Origin: Burkholderia pyrrocinia
GTDB taxonomy: Bacteria; Pseudomonadota; Gammaproteobacteria; Burkholderiales; Burkholderiaceae
Length of the DNA: 64,000 bases
Direction: 5' to 3'
Assembly: GCF_001028665.1 (NCBI RefSeq)
Contig: NZ_CP011503.1
Span: 620,001 to 684,000, forward strand
Position 1 is the first letter of the stretch. Each line of letters opens with the position of its first letter. The translations under genes were made by a program, and so were the position numbers. The notes beneath the pieces are model-generated. The model saw only the letters and a program-made list of their open reading frames with translations. It was not told where the DNA came from and did not search any database. Positions 55,298 to 64,000 of this stretch are shown in pieces.

Positions 55298-56830
55298 ATG
55301 CCGATTTCCACCCTTTCCGCCCGGTTCGCCCCGAGCACCCGCGCCTGCCTGCGCGCAGCCGCCGTCATCGCCGCCTGTACGGCCCTGGCCTTCGCGCCGC
55401 CCGCGCAAGCCCGCAAGAAATCCCACAAGGAAGCGCACAAGACCGCCGTCGTGTCGCCCGCCGCGCGAGCAGCCGGCCTGCCGGCATCGGTGCTCGTCTC
55501 GCTGCAGCGCGCGAAGGTGCCGGCGTCGGCGATGAGCGTCGTCGTCGAGCGCGTCGGCGACCCGGAACCGCTGATCGCGTGGAATGCGAGCCGGCCGATG
55601 ATGCCGGCGTCGACGATGAAGCTCGTCACGACCTTCTCGGGCCTGTCGATCCTCGGCCCCGACTTCCGCTGGCGCACGACCGCCTACACGGACGGCACGG
55701 TCGACCCCGACGGCACGCTGCAGGGCAACCTGTACATCAAGGGCACCGGCGATCCGAAGCTCGTGCCGGAAGAGCTGATCGACCTCGTCGACAAGATCCG
55801 CAAGGCCGGCATCAAGCGCGTGGCCGGCGGCCTCGTGCTCGACAAGAGCTATTTCGCGGCATCGACGCGCGACCTGCCGTCGTTCGACGACGACGTGAGC
55901 GCCCCGTACAACGTCGGCCCCGATCCGCTGCTGTACGCGTTCAAGGCCGTATCGTTCACGGTCACGCCGGGCGACGACGGCAAGGTGGCCGTCGACGTGC
56001 TGCCGCCGCTCGCGGACCTGTCGATCGACAACCAGCTGGTCGAAGGCACGGGCTCGTGCAGCGCGGCCGCCGCGGCCGCGCGCCCGACGCTGACGGCCGG
56101 CGCCGGGATGATGACCGCGTCGTTCGCCGGCGACTATCCACTGCGCTGCGGCGCGCGCACGACCAACCTCGCGATCCTCGATCACACGACGTTCTTCGCG
56201 CGCGGCTTCCTCGCGCTGTGGCAGCAGGACGGCGGCACGATCACGGGGCCCGTGAGCGAAGGCAAGGTGCCGACCACCGCGCGGCCGCTCGCCGTGCATC
56301 ACAGCCCGGTGCTCGGCAGCATCGTCTACGACATCAACAAGTTCAGCAACAACGTGATGGCGCGCAACCTGTTCCTGACGATCGGCGCGGTCAGCGGCAA
56401 GCCGCCCGCGACGCCCGAGCAGTCGAGCCGCGCGATCCAGGCGTTCCTGCAGAAGAACGGCATCGCGATGCCGGACCTCGTGCTCGAAAACGGCTCGGGG
56501 CTGTCGCGCGAAGAACACGTGAGCGCGCTGTCGCTCGCCGCGCTGCTGCAGGCCGCGAACGCGAGCCCCGTTGCGCAGGCGTTCGTCGATTCGCTGCCGA
56601 TCGCCGGCATCGACGGCACGATGAAGAACCGCCTCACCAACGCCGGCGTGCTCGGCAACGCGCACATCAAGACCGGCACGCTGCGCGACGTGCGCGCGAT
56701 CGCCGGCTACGTCGCCGGCGCCGACGGCCAGAGCTACATCGTCGTCAGCTTCATCAACAACGATCACGCGGAAGGCGCGCGCGCCGCGCACGACTCGCTG
56801 CTCGAATGGATCTACGCGGGCGCGCACTGA
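55298..56830 (+). CDS. dacB: D-alanyl-D-alanine carboxypeptidase/endopeptidase (PBP4 type)
   Basis: The 510-residue class C penicillin-binding protein has a Sec signal peptide (VIAACTALAFAPPAQA). The active-site motifs are SxxK at S105-K108 (MPASTMKLV), SxN in KFSNNVMARN and KTG in HIKTGTLRDVRAIAGYV. The domain inserted between the first two motifs marks the DacB type, acting on peptidoglycan cross-links in the periplasm. The start at 55298 is chosen because the signal peptide follows directly. It diverges from the response-regulator gene. Confidence 0.93.
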   Translation: MPISTLSARFAPSTRACLRAAAVIAACTALAFAPPAQARKKSHKEAHKTAVVSPAARAAGLPASVLVSLQRAKVPASAMSVVVERVGDPEPLIAWNASRPMMPASTMKLVTTFSGLSILGPDFRWRTTAYTDGTVDPDGTLQGNLYIKGTGDPKLVPEELIDLVDKIRKAGIKRVAGGLVLDKSYFAASTRDLPSFDDDVSAPYNVGPDPLLYAFKAVSFTVTPGDDGKVAVDVLPPLADLSIDNQLVEGTGSCSAAAAAARPTLTAGAGMMTASFAGDYPLRCGARTTNLAILDHTTFFARGFLALWQQDGGTITGPVSEGKVPTTARPLAVHHSPVLGSIVYDINKFSNNVMARNLFLTIGAVSGKPPATPEQSSRAIQAFLQKNGIAMPDLVLENGSGLSREEHVSALSLAALLQAANASPVAQAFVDSLPIAGIDGTMKNRLTNAGVLGNAHIKTGTLRDVRAIAGYVAGADGQSYIVVSFINNDHAEGARAAHDSLLEWIYAGAH

Positions 56831-57217
56831 TGGCTCCGTGCGCCGCGATGCGGCGCATCCCTGCCCCTCTGTCGGCGTGCGTCGGCCACGAGGCGGCACC
56901 GCGCTTCGGGCAGCCCTGGCGGGCGGCCCGTGCGGCCTGCCGCCGCCCCGCACACGGAATCCCGACCTTCGCGGTTTGAAACGGCCGCCATCACCGGCGC
57001 GCGATGCACCGCACGCCAGCCGTGCCCGCAAAACGGGGCCGCACCGCCCGCCCCCGCGCCGCACGGTTTCCGTAGAAACCCTGTCCTCAGAGGGAACCCT
57101 CTACGCTGCCCCCTCGCCTAGCGCGAGGCGATTGCGTAGGCTGTTGGCCTGATCGATATCTACAACGGGCTGCACGCCCGGCCTCACGGCCTGCAGGGGA
57201 AAGGAGGAGACACGCCC
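56831..57217 (+). other. 387-bp intergenic region without a supported gene
   Basis: Between dacB and the fatty-acid hydroxylase gene no coding sequence has homology. The dyad GAGGG-AA-CCCTC near 57098-57109 is surrounded by GTAGA and TCTAC, which could form a longer imperfect hairpin at about 57073-57113. No T-run follows. Confidence 0.35.
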
Positions 57218-58132
57218 ATGCGATTCGACGTCGAATTGCTTCTGCTCGCGCTGGCGCCCGTCTTCCTGCTCTGCATCGCGTGGGAGGCCTGGCACCTCGC
57301 CCGCACACGTGCGCAGGACGCTGTCTATGCGTGGCGCGACACGCTGTGCAATGCGGCGCTCGCGCTGATGCACCAGGGCGCGGACAAGATCGCGTGGCTC
57401 TTCGTGATCCCCGTCTACGCGTACTGCTACCAGCACTATCGCCTGTTCACGTGGCACGACGGCTGGCTGTCGTTCGCGGTGCTGTTCGTCGCGCAGGACT
57501 TCCTCTACTACGTGTTCCATCGCGCGAGCCATCGCGTGCGCTGGCTGTGGGCCGCGCACGTCGTGCACCACTCGTCCGAGCGGATGAATTTCTCGACCGC
57601 GTTCCGCCAGAGCCTGATGTACCCCGTCGCGGGCATGTGGGTGTTCTGGCTGCCGCTCGCGTTCGCAGGCTTTCCGCCGCAACAGGTCGTCGGCATCGTG
57701 CTGATCAACCTCGCGTTCCAGTTCTTCGTGCACACGCAGGCGATCGGCAAGCTCGGCTGGCTCGAGTACGTGTTCAACACGCCATCGATCCACCGTGCGC
57801 ACCATGCGCGCAACCCGCGCTACATCGACCGCAATTACGCAGGCGTCCTGGTGATCTGGGATCGCCTGTTCGGCAGCTATGTCGAGGAAACGCCGGACGA
57901 CCCGCCGCAGTACGGGATCGTCGAGCGGCTCGGCTCGAACAACCCGCTCGTCGCGACGTTCCACGAGTGGGTGTCGATGGCGGCCGACGCGTTGCGCGTC
58001 GACGGATGGCGCAACAAGCTGCGCGCGATTTTCGGCCCGCCCGAGTGGGCGAGCGCTTATCATGCGCAGATCGACGAGGCCGCGAACCAGGATCCGCGCA
58101 CCGTGCCGCTTGCGGCTGCGCGTGACCAATAA
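57218..58132 (+). CDS. Fatty acid hydroxylase / sterol desaturase family membrane protein
   Basis: The 304-residue membrane protein has about four or five spans and the histidine clusters of di-iron membrane oxygenases: HRASH (HxxxH), HVVHH (HxxHH) and, later, HRAHH. The family hydroxylates or desaturates lipids. GGAGGAG precedes the ATG. Substrate and pathway are not indicated by neighbours. The next gene, for a GDSL lipoprotein, starts 94 bases later on the same strand. Confidence 0.9.
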   Translation: MRFDVELLLLALAPVFLLCIAWEAWHLARTRAQDAVYAWRDTLCNAALALMHQGADKIAWLFVIPVYAYCYQHYRLFTWHDGWLSFAVLFVAQDFLYYVFHRASHRVRWLWAAHVVHHSSERMNFSTAFRQSLMYPVAGMWVFWLPLAFAGFPPQQVVGIVLINLAFQFFVHTQAIGKLGWLEYVFNTPSIHRAHHARNPRYIDRNYAGVLVIWDRLFGSYVEETPDDPPQYGIVERLGSNNPLVATFHEWVSMAADALRVDGWRNKLRAIFGPPEWASAYHAQIDEAANQDPRTVPLAAARDQ

Positions 58133-58226
58133 CCGTTTCAGCCAACGGCCGCCGCGCAGCCCGGTTCCGAGCAGGCACGCGGCAGATGAGAAACACATCA
58201 GGCCATATCTACGAGGAGATCGAACG

Positions 58227-59363
58227 ATGCAGTCACAACAACAATACCCGTCGCATACCCGGCAACGCCTGCTGCGCACCGCGCAGGTCGCGATCGCGGG
58301 CGCCGCGCTCGCGCTGCTCGCCGCGTGCGGCGGCGGCGACGACAACAACAGCAGCGCGTCGAACACGCCGCCGTCGGGCGTGAAGATGCAGATCGTGTCG
58401 TTCGGCGACAGCCTGTCCGACGCCGGCACCTATTCGCAGATCAAGCTCGGCTTCGGCGGCGGCCGCTTCACGACCAACCCCGGCCAGGTATGGGCGCAGG
58501 ACGTCGCGCAGTACTACGGCGACACGCTGCAGCCCGCGAACCAGGGCGGCTTCGGCATTCCGCTGCAGGCCACCGGCGGCCTCGGCTACGCGCAGGGCGG
58601 CTCGCGCGTGACGCTGCAGCCGGGCATCGGCCACGCTGACGCGAGCGTGCCGAACGCCGACTTCGCGCAAGCGACGACGACGCCGATCGCCGACCAGGTC
58701 AAGCAGTACCTGACGCAGCACGGCAGCTTCAACGCAGGCCAGATCGTGCTGGTCAACGGCGGCGCGAACGACATCTTCTACCAGGCGCAGGTCGCGCAGG
58801 CGCAAGGCAACACGCCGGCCGCGCAACTCGCGGCGGCGCAGGCGATCGGCCTGGCCGCGCAGCAGCTCGGCGGGATCGTCCAGCAGATCGTCGCGGCTGG
58901 CGCAACGCACGTGTTCGTGTCGAACGTGCCGGACATCGGCAGCACGCCGCTCGCGCTGCAGGGCGGCACGCAGGCCGCGTTCACGCAACTGTCGGGGCTG
59001 TTCAACAAGACGCTCGCCGGCACGCTGGCCGCGCTGAAGGTCGACACGACGAAGGTCGCGCTGCTCGACACGTTCACGTGGCAGGACGGCATCGCGGCCA
59101 ACTTCCAGGCGAACGGCTTCAGCGTGTCGAACACCGACACCGCGTGCAACCTGAAGGCGATGGTTCAGGCCGCGACGCAGTATGGCGTCGCGAACGCGAC
59201 CGCATTCGGCTCGTCGCTGTTCTGCTCGCCGCAGACCTACACGGTCGCGAACGCGGACCAGACCTACATGTTCGCCGACACGGTCCACCCGACGACGCGC
59301 CTGCACGCGCTGTTCGCACAGTTCGTGGAGAAGCAGATCGCGGCGACCGGCGTCGGCAAGTAA
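58227..59363 (+). CDS. GDSL/SGNH esterase lipoprotein
   Basis: The 378-residue protein has a lipoprotein signal with lipobox LLAAC (C34), then an Asp/Asn/Ser-rich linker. SGNH block I is SFGDSLSDAGT with nucleophile S62, block III is NGGANDIF, and block V is FADTVHPTT with D351 and H354. It is probably attached to the outer membrane and hydrolyses esters or lipids. GAGGAG lies upstream of the ATG. A clear terminator follows. Confidence 0.9.
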   Translation: MQSQQQYPSHTRQRLLRTAQVAIAGAALALLAACGGGDDNNSSASNTPPSGVKMQIVSFGDSLSDAGTYSQIKLGFGGGRFTTNPGQVWAQDVAQYYGDTLQPANQGGFGIPLQATGGLGYAQGGSRVTLQPGIGHADASVPNADFAQATTTPIADQVKQYLTQHGSFNAGQIVLVNGGANDIFYQAQVAQAQGNTPAAQLAAAQAIGLAAQQLGGIVQQIVAAGATHVFVSNVPDIGSTPLALQGGTQAAFTQLSGLFNKTLAGTLAALKVDTTKVALLDTFTWQDGIAANFQANGFSVSNTDTACNLKAMVQAATQYGVANATAFGSSLFCSPQTYTVANADQTYMFADTVHPTTRLHALFAQFVEKQIAATGVGK

Positions 59364-59439
59364 GCACCGCGTCCGGCCCGCGCAGCTGCTGCGGACCGGA
59401 CGGCGGATGCTTCGCGCCTGCGAACGCGAACATAAGCGA

Positions 59440-59478
59440 AAACGCCCGACCGGGTTCACCGGTCGGGCGTTTGTTTTT
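59440..59478 (+). terminator. Terminator after the GDSL gene
   Basis: AAACGCCCGACCGG (59440-59453) and CCGGTCGGGCGTTT (59459-59472) form a perfect 14-bp stem with loop GTTCA, followed by a T-rich stretch to 59478. The A-richness to the left is modest, so it mainly acts in the plus direction. Confidence 0.9.
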
Positions 59479-59554
59479 CCGATCCCGACGCGTTGCACAA
59501 TGCATGCTCGTCGGCGAGCGACCTACGGCGTCGGAACGTGCCTCGCTGCCGCGC

Positions 59555-60583
59555 TCACCCCTGCGCTTCGAACGCGGCTGCCGCACGGCCAAGGCGATCG
59601 TTGACGGCAATCCATTCGACGGTGTCGGGCAGCTTCTCGACGAGAATGCGCGCGACGTCCGCCCGGTCGAGCGCGCGCAGCATTCCGTAGAGCGCGTGCG
59701 CATACGCCTGCGGATCTTCCGGCGCGGCGATGAAATGCACGCCGTCGGCCTGCACCCAGCTTCCCGCGCGCGACGCGCGTGCGACGAGCGCGACGCGCTC
59801 GCCGTCGGTTTGCGCGGCCGCGAGCAGCGGCTCGAGCGCATCGAACGGCAGCAGCGCGAGCGGCGTGCGCGGCGCGTAATGGGCCTTCAGCGTGCCCGAC
59901 GCGCGCGGCGCGGTCGCGTCGCTGCCGTCCGGCAGCCGCGGCGCACGACCGAGTACGTCGGCGATCTGCTGCGGCGTCACGTGGCCCGGGCGCAGCAACG
60001 CGGGGAAACCGCGCGACAGGTCGAGGATCGTCGATTCGATGCCGACTTCGGATGCGCCGCCGTCGAGCACGTGCACGGTGTCGCCGAATTCATCGCGCAC
60101 GTGCTGTGCGGTCGTCGGGCTCACATGGCCGAACCGGTTCGCGGACGGCGCGGCAACGCCGCCGTGCCCGCCGCGCCGCGCGCTGAACGCGGCCAGCAGC
60201 GCCTGCGCGACCGGATGCGACGGGCAGCGCAGCCCGACCGAATCCTGGCCGCCGCTCACGGCGTCCGGAATGCGCGCATGGCGCTTCAGGATCAGCGTCA
60301 GCGGGCCCGGCCAGAACGCATCGATCAGCGCCTGCGCATCGGCGGGCAGCACGTCGGCCCAGTAGCCGGGATCGCCGCCGGGCGGCAGGTGCACGATCAC
60401 CGGATGGTTCGCGGGCCGCCCCTTCGCCGCGTAGATGCGCGCGACGGCCTCGGGATTCGCCGCGTCGCCGCCGAGCCCGTAGACGGTTTCGGTCGGGAAC
60501 GCGACGAGTTGCCCCGCGTCGAGCAGCGCAGCGGCCGCGTCGATCTGCGCGGGCGTCACGGAGTTCGGGAGATCGATGGACAT
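59555..60583 (-). CDS. L-threonylcarbamoyladenylate synthase (Sua5 type)
   Basis: The 342-residue protein has an N-terminal YrdC domain (VAFPTETVYGLGGDA, YAAKGRPANHPVIVHL, WPGPLTLILKRHARIP, GGASEVGIESTILDL) and the C-terminal Sua5 domain beyond residue 210. It makes threonylcarbamoyl-AMP for the tRNA modification t6A at position 37. The gene lies 11 bases after purK and is probably the last of the purE-purK set. Confidence 0.92.
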   Translation of the reverse strand: MSIDLPNSVTPAQIDAAAALLDAGQLVAFPTETVYGLGGDAANPEAVARIYAAKGRPANHPVIVHLPPGGDPGYWADVLPADAQALIDAFWPGPLTLILKRHARIPDAVSGGQDSVGLRCPSHPVAQALLAAFSARRGGHGGVAAPSANRFGHVSPTTAQHVRDEFGDTVHVLDGGASEVGIESTILDLSRGFPALLRPGHVTPQQIADVLGRAPRLPDGSDATAPRASGTLKAHYAPRTPLALLPFDALEPLLAAAQTDGERVALVARASRAGSWVQADGVHFIAAPEDPQAYAHALYGMLRALDRADVARILVEKLPDTVEWIAVNDRLGRAAAAFEAQG

Positions 60584-60594
60584 CGGCTGGCGCC

Positions 60595-61791
60595 TCAGTC
60601 GAGCGGCACGCGCAGCAACTGCGCGCACGCGGTGGCCGCGGCGACGGCTTCGTCGCGCGTCTGGGCCGTGAAGTTCACGTGGCCCATCTTGCGGCCGACA
60701 CGCGCGTCTTCCTTGCCGTACAGGTGCAGGTGCGCAGTCGGCATCGCCGCGACCGTGTCCCACGGCGGCGTGACGGCATCGGCCGCCGCGCCGTTCGGGA
60801 ACCACACGTCGCCGAGGATGTTCAGCATCGCGGCCGGCGAATGCTGGCGCGGGTTGCCGAGCGGCATGCGCGTCATCGCGCGCACCTGCTGCTCGAACTG
60901 GCTCGTTGCGCACGCATCGACCGTGTAGTGGCCGGAGTTGTGCGGGCGCGGCGCCATCTCGTTCGCAACGAACGAGCCGTCTTCCAGCACGAAGAACTCG
61001 ACGCACAGCACGCCGACGTAGCCGAGCGTATCGGCGATCCGCACGGCCGCCTGCTGCGCCTCTGCGACGCGCGCGGCATCGGCGGCCGGAGCAGGCACCA
61101 CCGTCAGCGCGAGGATGCCGTTGTGGTGCGCGTTCTGCGCGAGCGGGAATGCGGCCGAGCGGCCGTCCGCGCCGCGCGCGATCAGCGCCGACACTTCGTA
61201 TTTCAGCGGCAGGCGCTTCTCGAGCACGCACGGCACGCCGCCGAGCGCCGCATGCGCGTCGCGCGCTTCCTGCGCGGTACGCACGCGCACCTGGCCCTTG
61301 CCGTCGTAGCCGAGGCGTGCCGTCTTCAGGATGCCCGGCAGCACCGCGTCGAGCGCGGCATCGTCGAGCGCGGCGAGCGCCGCCGACGATTCGATCACGA
61401 CGTGCGGCGCGACGGGCACGCCCGACGCCTCGATGAAACGCTTCTCCGCGATCCGGTCCTGCGCGACCGCGACGCAGCGGCCGGCCGGCGCGACGAACGT
61501 CGTGCGCGCGAGGAAATCGAGGCTCGCGGCCGGCACGTTCTCGAACTCGGTCGACACCGCGTCGCACAGGTCGGCCAGCTCGGCGAGCGCGGCTTCGTCG
61601 TCGTAGGCCGCGCGCAGGTGGCGGTCGGCGACCGCGCCGGCGGGGCTCGTCGGATCGGGATCGAGCACGGCGACGCGATAGCCCATCGCCTGGGCGGCAA
61701 AGCAGAACATGCGGCCGAGCTGGCCACCGCCGACCATGCCCAGCCACGCGCCGGGCAGGATCGGGGAAACGGAATCAGGAGTTGCGGTCAT
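60595..61791 (-). CDS. purK: N5-carboxyaminoimidazole ribonucleotide synthase
   Basis: The 398-residue ATP-grasp enzyme converts AIR, ATP and bicarbonate to N5-CAIR in purine synthesis. It has [29 protein letters not shown] at the N-terminus, ATP-grasp segments [10 protein letters not shown] and [18 protein letters not shown], and ENEMAPR-like [16 protein letters not shown]. The Shine-Dalgarno is poor, and a 9-bp hairpin sits 15 bases before the ATG. It is followed by the Sua5 gene. Confidence 0.95.
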   Translation of the reverse strand: MTATPDSVSPILPGAWLGMVGGGQLGRMFCFAAQAMGYRVAVLDPDPTSPAGAVADRHLRAAYDDEAALAELADLCDAVSTEFENVPAASLDFLARTTFVAPAGRCVAVAQDRIAEKRFIEASGVPVAPHVVIESSAALAALDDAALDAVLPGILKTARLGYDGKGQVRVRTAQEARDAHAALGGVPCVLEKRLPLKYEVSALIARGADGRSAAFPLAQNAHHNGILALTVVPAPAADAARVAEAQQAAVRIADTLGYVGVLCVEFFVLEDGSFVANEMAPRPHNSGHYTVDACATSQFEQQVRAMTRMPLGNPRQHSPAAMLNILGDVWFPNGAAADAVTPPWDTVAAMPTAHLHLYGKEDARVGRKMGHVNFTAQTRDEAVAAATACAQLLRVPLD

Positions 61792-61805
61792 GTCAGTGGT
61801 CGGTC

Positions 61806-61826
61806 GCGGCGGGCGCTGCCCGCCGC
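61806..61826 (-). promoter_or_regulatory. Hairpin just before purK
   Basis: GCGGCGGGC (61806-61814) and GCCCGCCGC (61818-61826) form a perfect 9-bp stem with a 3-base loop in the 80-bp purE-purK gap, ending 15 bases before the purK ATG. It may slow ribosome entry or readthrough. No T-run is present. Confidence 0.45.
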
Positions 61827-61871
61827 AGTGGGGAGGTCAGGCAGCCGCGACGCGCGGCCGCCGGTGCGCCG

Positions 61872-62393
61872 TCATTCCAGCGGCGGCAGCACCATCGCGT
61901 GCGCGGCTTCGTTCTGGCGCACGCGGAACGCGGCGAGCCGGTTCGCGTAGTCGACCGACGTGCCGGACAGGATCGACACCGCGAACAGCGCGGCATTCGC
62001 GGCACCGGCCTCGCCGATCGCGAACGTCGCGACGGGCACGCCCTTCGGCATCTGCACGATCGAGTGCAGCGAATCGACACCCTTCAGATACTTGCTCGCG
62101 ACCGGCACGCCGAGCACCGGCACCGTGGTTTTCGCGGCCAGCATGCCGGGCAGGTGCGCGGCGCCGCCGGCGCCCGCGATGATCGCGCGCAGCCCGCGCT
62201 CGCGCGCCTTCTCCGCGTAGTCGAACATCTCGTCGGGCATCCGGTGCGCGGACACGACCTTCGCTTCGTACGGCACGCCGAATTCCTGCAGGATCGCTAC
62301 CGCGTGCTTCATCACGTCCCAGTCGGAACTCGAACCCATCAGCACGCCGACGAGCGGCGCGCTGTGCGTGTGGGCAGTCTGGACTTCACTCAT
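61872..62393 (-). CDS. purE: N5-carboxyaminoimidazole ribonucleotide mutase
   Basis: The 173-residue class I PurE converts N5-CAIR to CAIR. It has [40 protein letters not shown] with the catalytic His, and [15 protein letters not shown]. It is translated after the three 49-bp tandem repeats that separate it from purC. purK follows. Confidence 0.96.
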   Translation of the reverse strand: MSEVQTAHTHSAPLVGVLMGSSSDWDVMKHAVAILQEFGVPYEAKVVSAHRMPDEMFDYAEKARERGLRAIIAGAGGAAHLPGMLAAKTTVPVLGVPVASKYLKGVDSLHSIVQMPKGVPVATFAIGEAGAANAALFAVSILSGTSVDYANRLAAFRVRQNEAAHAMVLPPLE

Positions 62394-62406
62394 TTCGTCA
62401 TTTCCT

Positions 62407-62552
62407 GTCGACCAGAGTTAGCGCTTCAGCGCTTACTCCGGTCCCATGCAAAGCGGTCGACCAGAGTTGGCGCTTCAGCGCTTGCTCCGGTCCCATGCAA
62501 AGCGGTCGACCCGAGTTAGCGCTTCAGCGCTTGCTCCGGTCCCATGCAAAGC
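62407..62552 (-). repeat. Three tandem 49-bp repeats between purC and purE
   Basis: Units start at 62407, 62456 and 62505, each GTCGACC(C/A)GAGTT(A/G) onward, with only a few substitutions between copies. On the minus strand each unit has a core stem GCGC-TGAA-GCGC inside GAG...CTC, after CATGGGACCGG. Unit 3 ends where the purC coding end begins, and unit 1 ends 14 bases before purE. The same UGAA-loop architecture, with different stem bases, occurs at 36168-36222. Confidence 0.85.
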
Positions 62553-62556
62553 TCGC

Positions 62557-63447
62557 TCAGGCGAGCGACTGGCCCGTAATGCGCTCGAGCGCTTCCTGGT
62601 ACTTCGCGGCCGTCTTTTCGACGACGTCGGCCGGCAGCGCCGGCGCCGGCGCCGTCTTGCCCCACGGCTGCGCCTCGAGCCAGTCGCGGACGAACTGCTT
62701 GTCGAACGACGGCGGGTTCGTGCCGACTTCGTACTGGTCGGCCGGCCAGAAGCGCGACGAATCGGCCGTCAGCACTTCGTCCATCAGGTACAGCTTGCCG
62801 TGGTTGTCGAGGCCGAATTCGAACTTCGTATCGGCGATGATGATGCCGCGCGTCGCCGCGTAATCGGCCGCTTCCTTGTACAGGCGGATCGAGATGTCGC
62901 GGATCGTCGCGGCCAGTTCGGTGCCGATGCGGCGCTCGGTTTCCTCGAACGTGATGTTCTCGTCGTGCTCGCCCATCTCGGCCTTCGCGGCCGGCGTGAA
63001 GATCGGCTCGGGCAGCTTCTGCGCGTTCTGCAGGCCTTCCGGCAGCTGCACGCCGCACACGGCACCCGACGCCTGGTATTCCTTCCAGCCGCTGCCGGCC
63101 AGGTAGCCGCGCACGACCGCTTCGATCATGATCGGCTCGAGGCGCTTGACGACCACCCCACGGCCCTTCACCTGCTCGACCTCGTCGGCCGCGACGACCG
63201 CTTCCGGCGCGTCGCCCGTCAGGTGGTTCGGCACGATGTGCGCGAGCTTGTCGAACCAGAAGTTGGCCATCTGGTTCAGCACGCGGCCCTTGTTCGGAAT
63301 CGGCTCGCCCATCACCACGTCGAATGCCGACAGGCGGTCGGTCGTGACGATCAGGAGCTTGTCGTTGCCGACCGCGTAGTTATCGCGGACCTTGCCGCGA
63401 CCGAGGAGCGGCAGCGAGCGGAGCGTGGATTCGTAAAGGGTAGACAT
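62557..63447 (-). CDS. purC: SAICAR synthetase
   Basis: The 296-residue phosphoribosylaminoimidazole-succinocarboxamide synthase joins CAIR and aspartate. It has [69 protein letters not shown] and [15 protein letters not shown], with [19 protein letters not shown]. It heads the purC-purE-purK region on the minus strand, after the class II aldolase gene and its terminator. Confidence 0.96.
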   Translation of the reverse strand: MSTLYESTLRSLPLLGRGKVRDNYAVGNDKLLIVTTDRLSAFDVVMGEPIPNKGRVLNQMANFWFDKLAHIVPNHLTGDAPEAVVAADEVEQVKGRGVVVKRLEPIMIEAVVRGYLAGSGWKEYQASGAVCGVQLPEGLQNAQKLPEPIFTPAAKAEMGEHDENITFEETERRIGTELAATIRDISIRLYKEAADYAATRGIIIADTKFEFGLDNHGKLYLMDEVLTADSSRFWPADQYEVGTNPPSFDKQFVRDWLEAQPWGKTAPAPALPADVVEKTAAKYQEALERITGQSLA

Positions 63448-63474
63448 CGTCTTTTCGCAGATAAGGAGCCAAAC

Positions 63475-63515
63475 AAAAAGGGAAACGCCGTTCCCCGCGG
63501 CAGGCGGGAACGGCG
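63475..63515 (-). terminator. Terminator of the aldolase gene, before purC
   Basis: On the minus strand, CGCCGTTCCC (63515-63506) pairs with GGGAACGGCG (63495-63486), followed by TTTCCCTTTTT (T-run at 63479-63475). It lies in the 229-bp gap between the aldolase gene stop and the purC start, so it ends aldolase transcription or attenuates entry into purC. Confidence 0.8.
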
Positions 63516-63602
63516 GTCTTGCAATACGTCGGCGAGCCGGCCGGGCAACGCCCGGGCGGTTGCCGGCCGGCCCTTGTTCGGCCGGACGGAACGGCTGCCT
63601 GG

Positions 63603-63621
63603 GGCCGGATCAGATCCGGCC
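63603..63621. other. 19-bp palindrome after the aldolase gene
   Basis: GGCCGGATC and GATCCGGCC are exact reverse complements around a single A. It lies about 55 bases after the aldolase stop and 90 before the terminator. It may be a 3' UTR hairpin. Confidence 0.4.
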
Positions 63622-63676
63622 TGGCGGCCCGCCCCTGCCAAACGACAGAATCGGGCGGGGCAATCGTACTACAGTC

Positions 63677-64000
63677 TCAGCGCACGACCTGCGCGAGCGC
63701 GCCGGACTTGTACTGCTCGGCGATCTTGTCGAGCGACACCGGCTTGATCTTGCCGGCCTGGCCTTCGCAGCCGAACGCGAGGTAGCGGTCGACGCAGACC
63801 TGCTTCGCGGCTTCGCGCGCGGGCTTCAGGTAGTCGCGCGGATCGAACTTGCCCGGGTTCTCGAACAGGTAGCGGCGGATCGCGCCGGTGATTGCGAGGC
63901 GCAGGTCGGTGTCGATGTTGATCTTGCGCACGCCGTGCTTGATGCCTTCCTGGATTTCCTCGACCGGCACGCCGTAGGTTTCCTTCATGTCGCCGCCGAA
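63677..64000 (-). CDS. Class II fructose-bisphosphate aldolase, C-terminal part
   Basis: The last 108 residues are visible; the frame runs off the right edge. It contains GGDMKETYGVPVEEIQEGIKHGVRKINIDTDLRLA with substrate-binding residues of the Calvin-type (CbbA) class II enzymes, and ends with CVDRYLAFGCEGQAGKIKPVSLDKIAEQYKSGAL. It cleaves fructose 1,6-bisphosphate in glycolysis/gluconeogenesis. A terminator follows before purC. Confidence 0.93.
   Translation of the reverse strand, partial: FGGDMKETYGVPVEEIQEGIKHGVRKINIDTDLRLAITGAIRRYLFENPGKFDPRDYLKPAREAAKQVCVDRYLAFGCEGQAGKIKPVSLDKIAEQYKSGALAQVVR

Noticed and set aside
62407..62552. CRISPR-like array between purC and purE
   Set aside because: The three 49-bp units are directly adjacent with no unique spacers, and no cas gene is present.
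63603..63621. Origin or attachment site at the 19-bp palindrome
   Set aside because: There is no integrase, tRNA gene or iteron nearby; it is more simply a 3' UTR hairpin of the aldolase gene.

Overview
The window is a GC-rich (roughly two-thirds G+C) bacterial chromosome segment. Protein content and gene order point to a Burkholderia, most likely of the cepacia complex: a kynR/kynB-kynU-kynA tryptophan locus, a zur-znuACB operon, a BpeAB-OprB type efflux system with a divergent TetR gene, a response regulator/kinase/HtrA locus, and purC-purE-purK. This placement rests on recognising the proteins and their order, not on a database search. Genes are densely packed and every large reading frame opposite a recognised gene was treated as a high-GC shadow.

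Layout. 0-7 kb: end of pdxH, cfa, a DUF72 protein, msrA, a selenium-binding-protein/methanethiol oxidase gene coupled to a membrane protein, and a flavin reductase. 7-11 kb: kynR diverging from kynB-kynU-kynA (tryptophan to anthranilate). 10.8-11.1 kb: a 289-bp element that folds as a three-way junction, flanked by GGCT direct repeats, which supplies the C-terminus of the next gene. 11-17.8 kb: an aromatic-acid transporter, a PanE-family reductase, an aldehyde dehydrogenase and a benzoylformate decarboxylase with a divergent LysR gene; together they could carry mandelate to benzoate.

17.9-30.7 kb: two converging polyol operons. The plus-strand arm holds a D-arabinitol/mannitol-type dehydrogenase, a xylulokinase and a SorC-family regulator. 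The minus-strand arm holds an SDR polyol dehydrogenase, a PfkB kinase, a GatZ/KbaZ protein, a complete ABC importer and a HAD phosphatase. Both arms begin with the same promoter-operator arrangement (-35, 17-bp spacer, -10 GATCAT inside a 31-bp dyad), so one regulator probably controls both.

30.9-34 kb: zur-znuA-znuC-znuB, with a 14-histidine tail on ZnuC. 34-40.4 kb: glutathione-dependent formaldehyde oxidation (adhC-fghA), a second FGGY kinase, an NCS2 nucleobase permease, and a chloramphenicol-phosphotransferase-like P-loop protein. 40.6-47.7 kb: RND efflux operon and TetR regulator, with an AcrR-like operator in the pump promoter. 47.8-55.1 kb: a cysteine hydrolase, a GlxA-type regulator, small conserved genes, and an envelope-stress locus (response regulator, kinase, HtrA/MucD) with four CTTAA boxes at helical spacing before htrA. 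55.3-59.4 kb: PBP4-type carboxypeptidase, fatty-acid hydroxylase, GDSL lipoprotein. 59.5-64 kb: an L-threonylcarbamoyladenylate synthase gene, purK, purE, purC and the end of a class II aldolase gene. Three 49-bp tandem repeats lie between purC and purE and are related to stem-loops near 36.2 kb.
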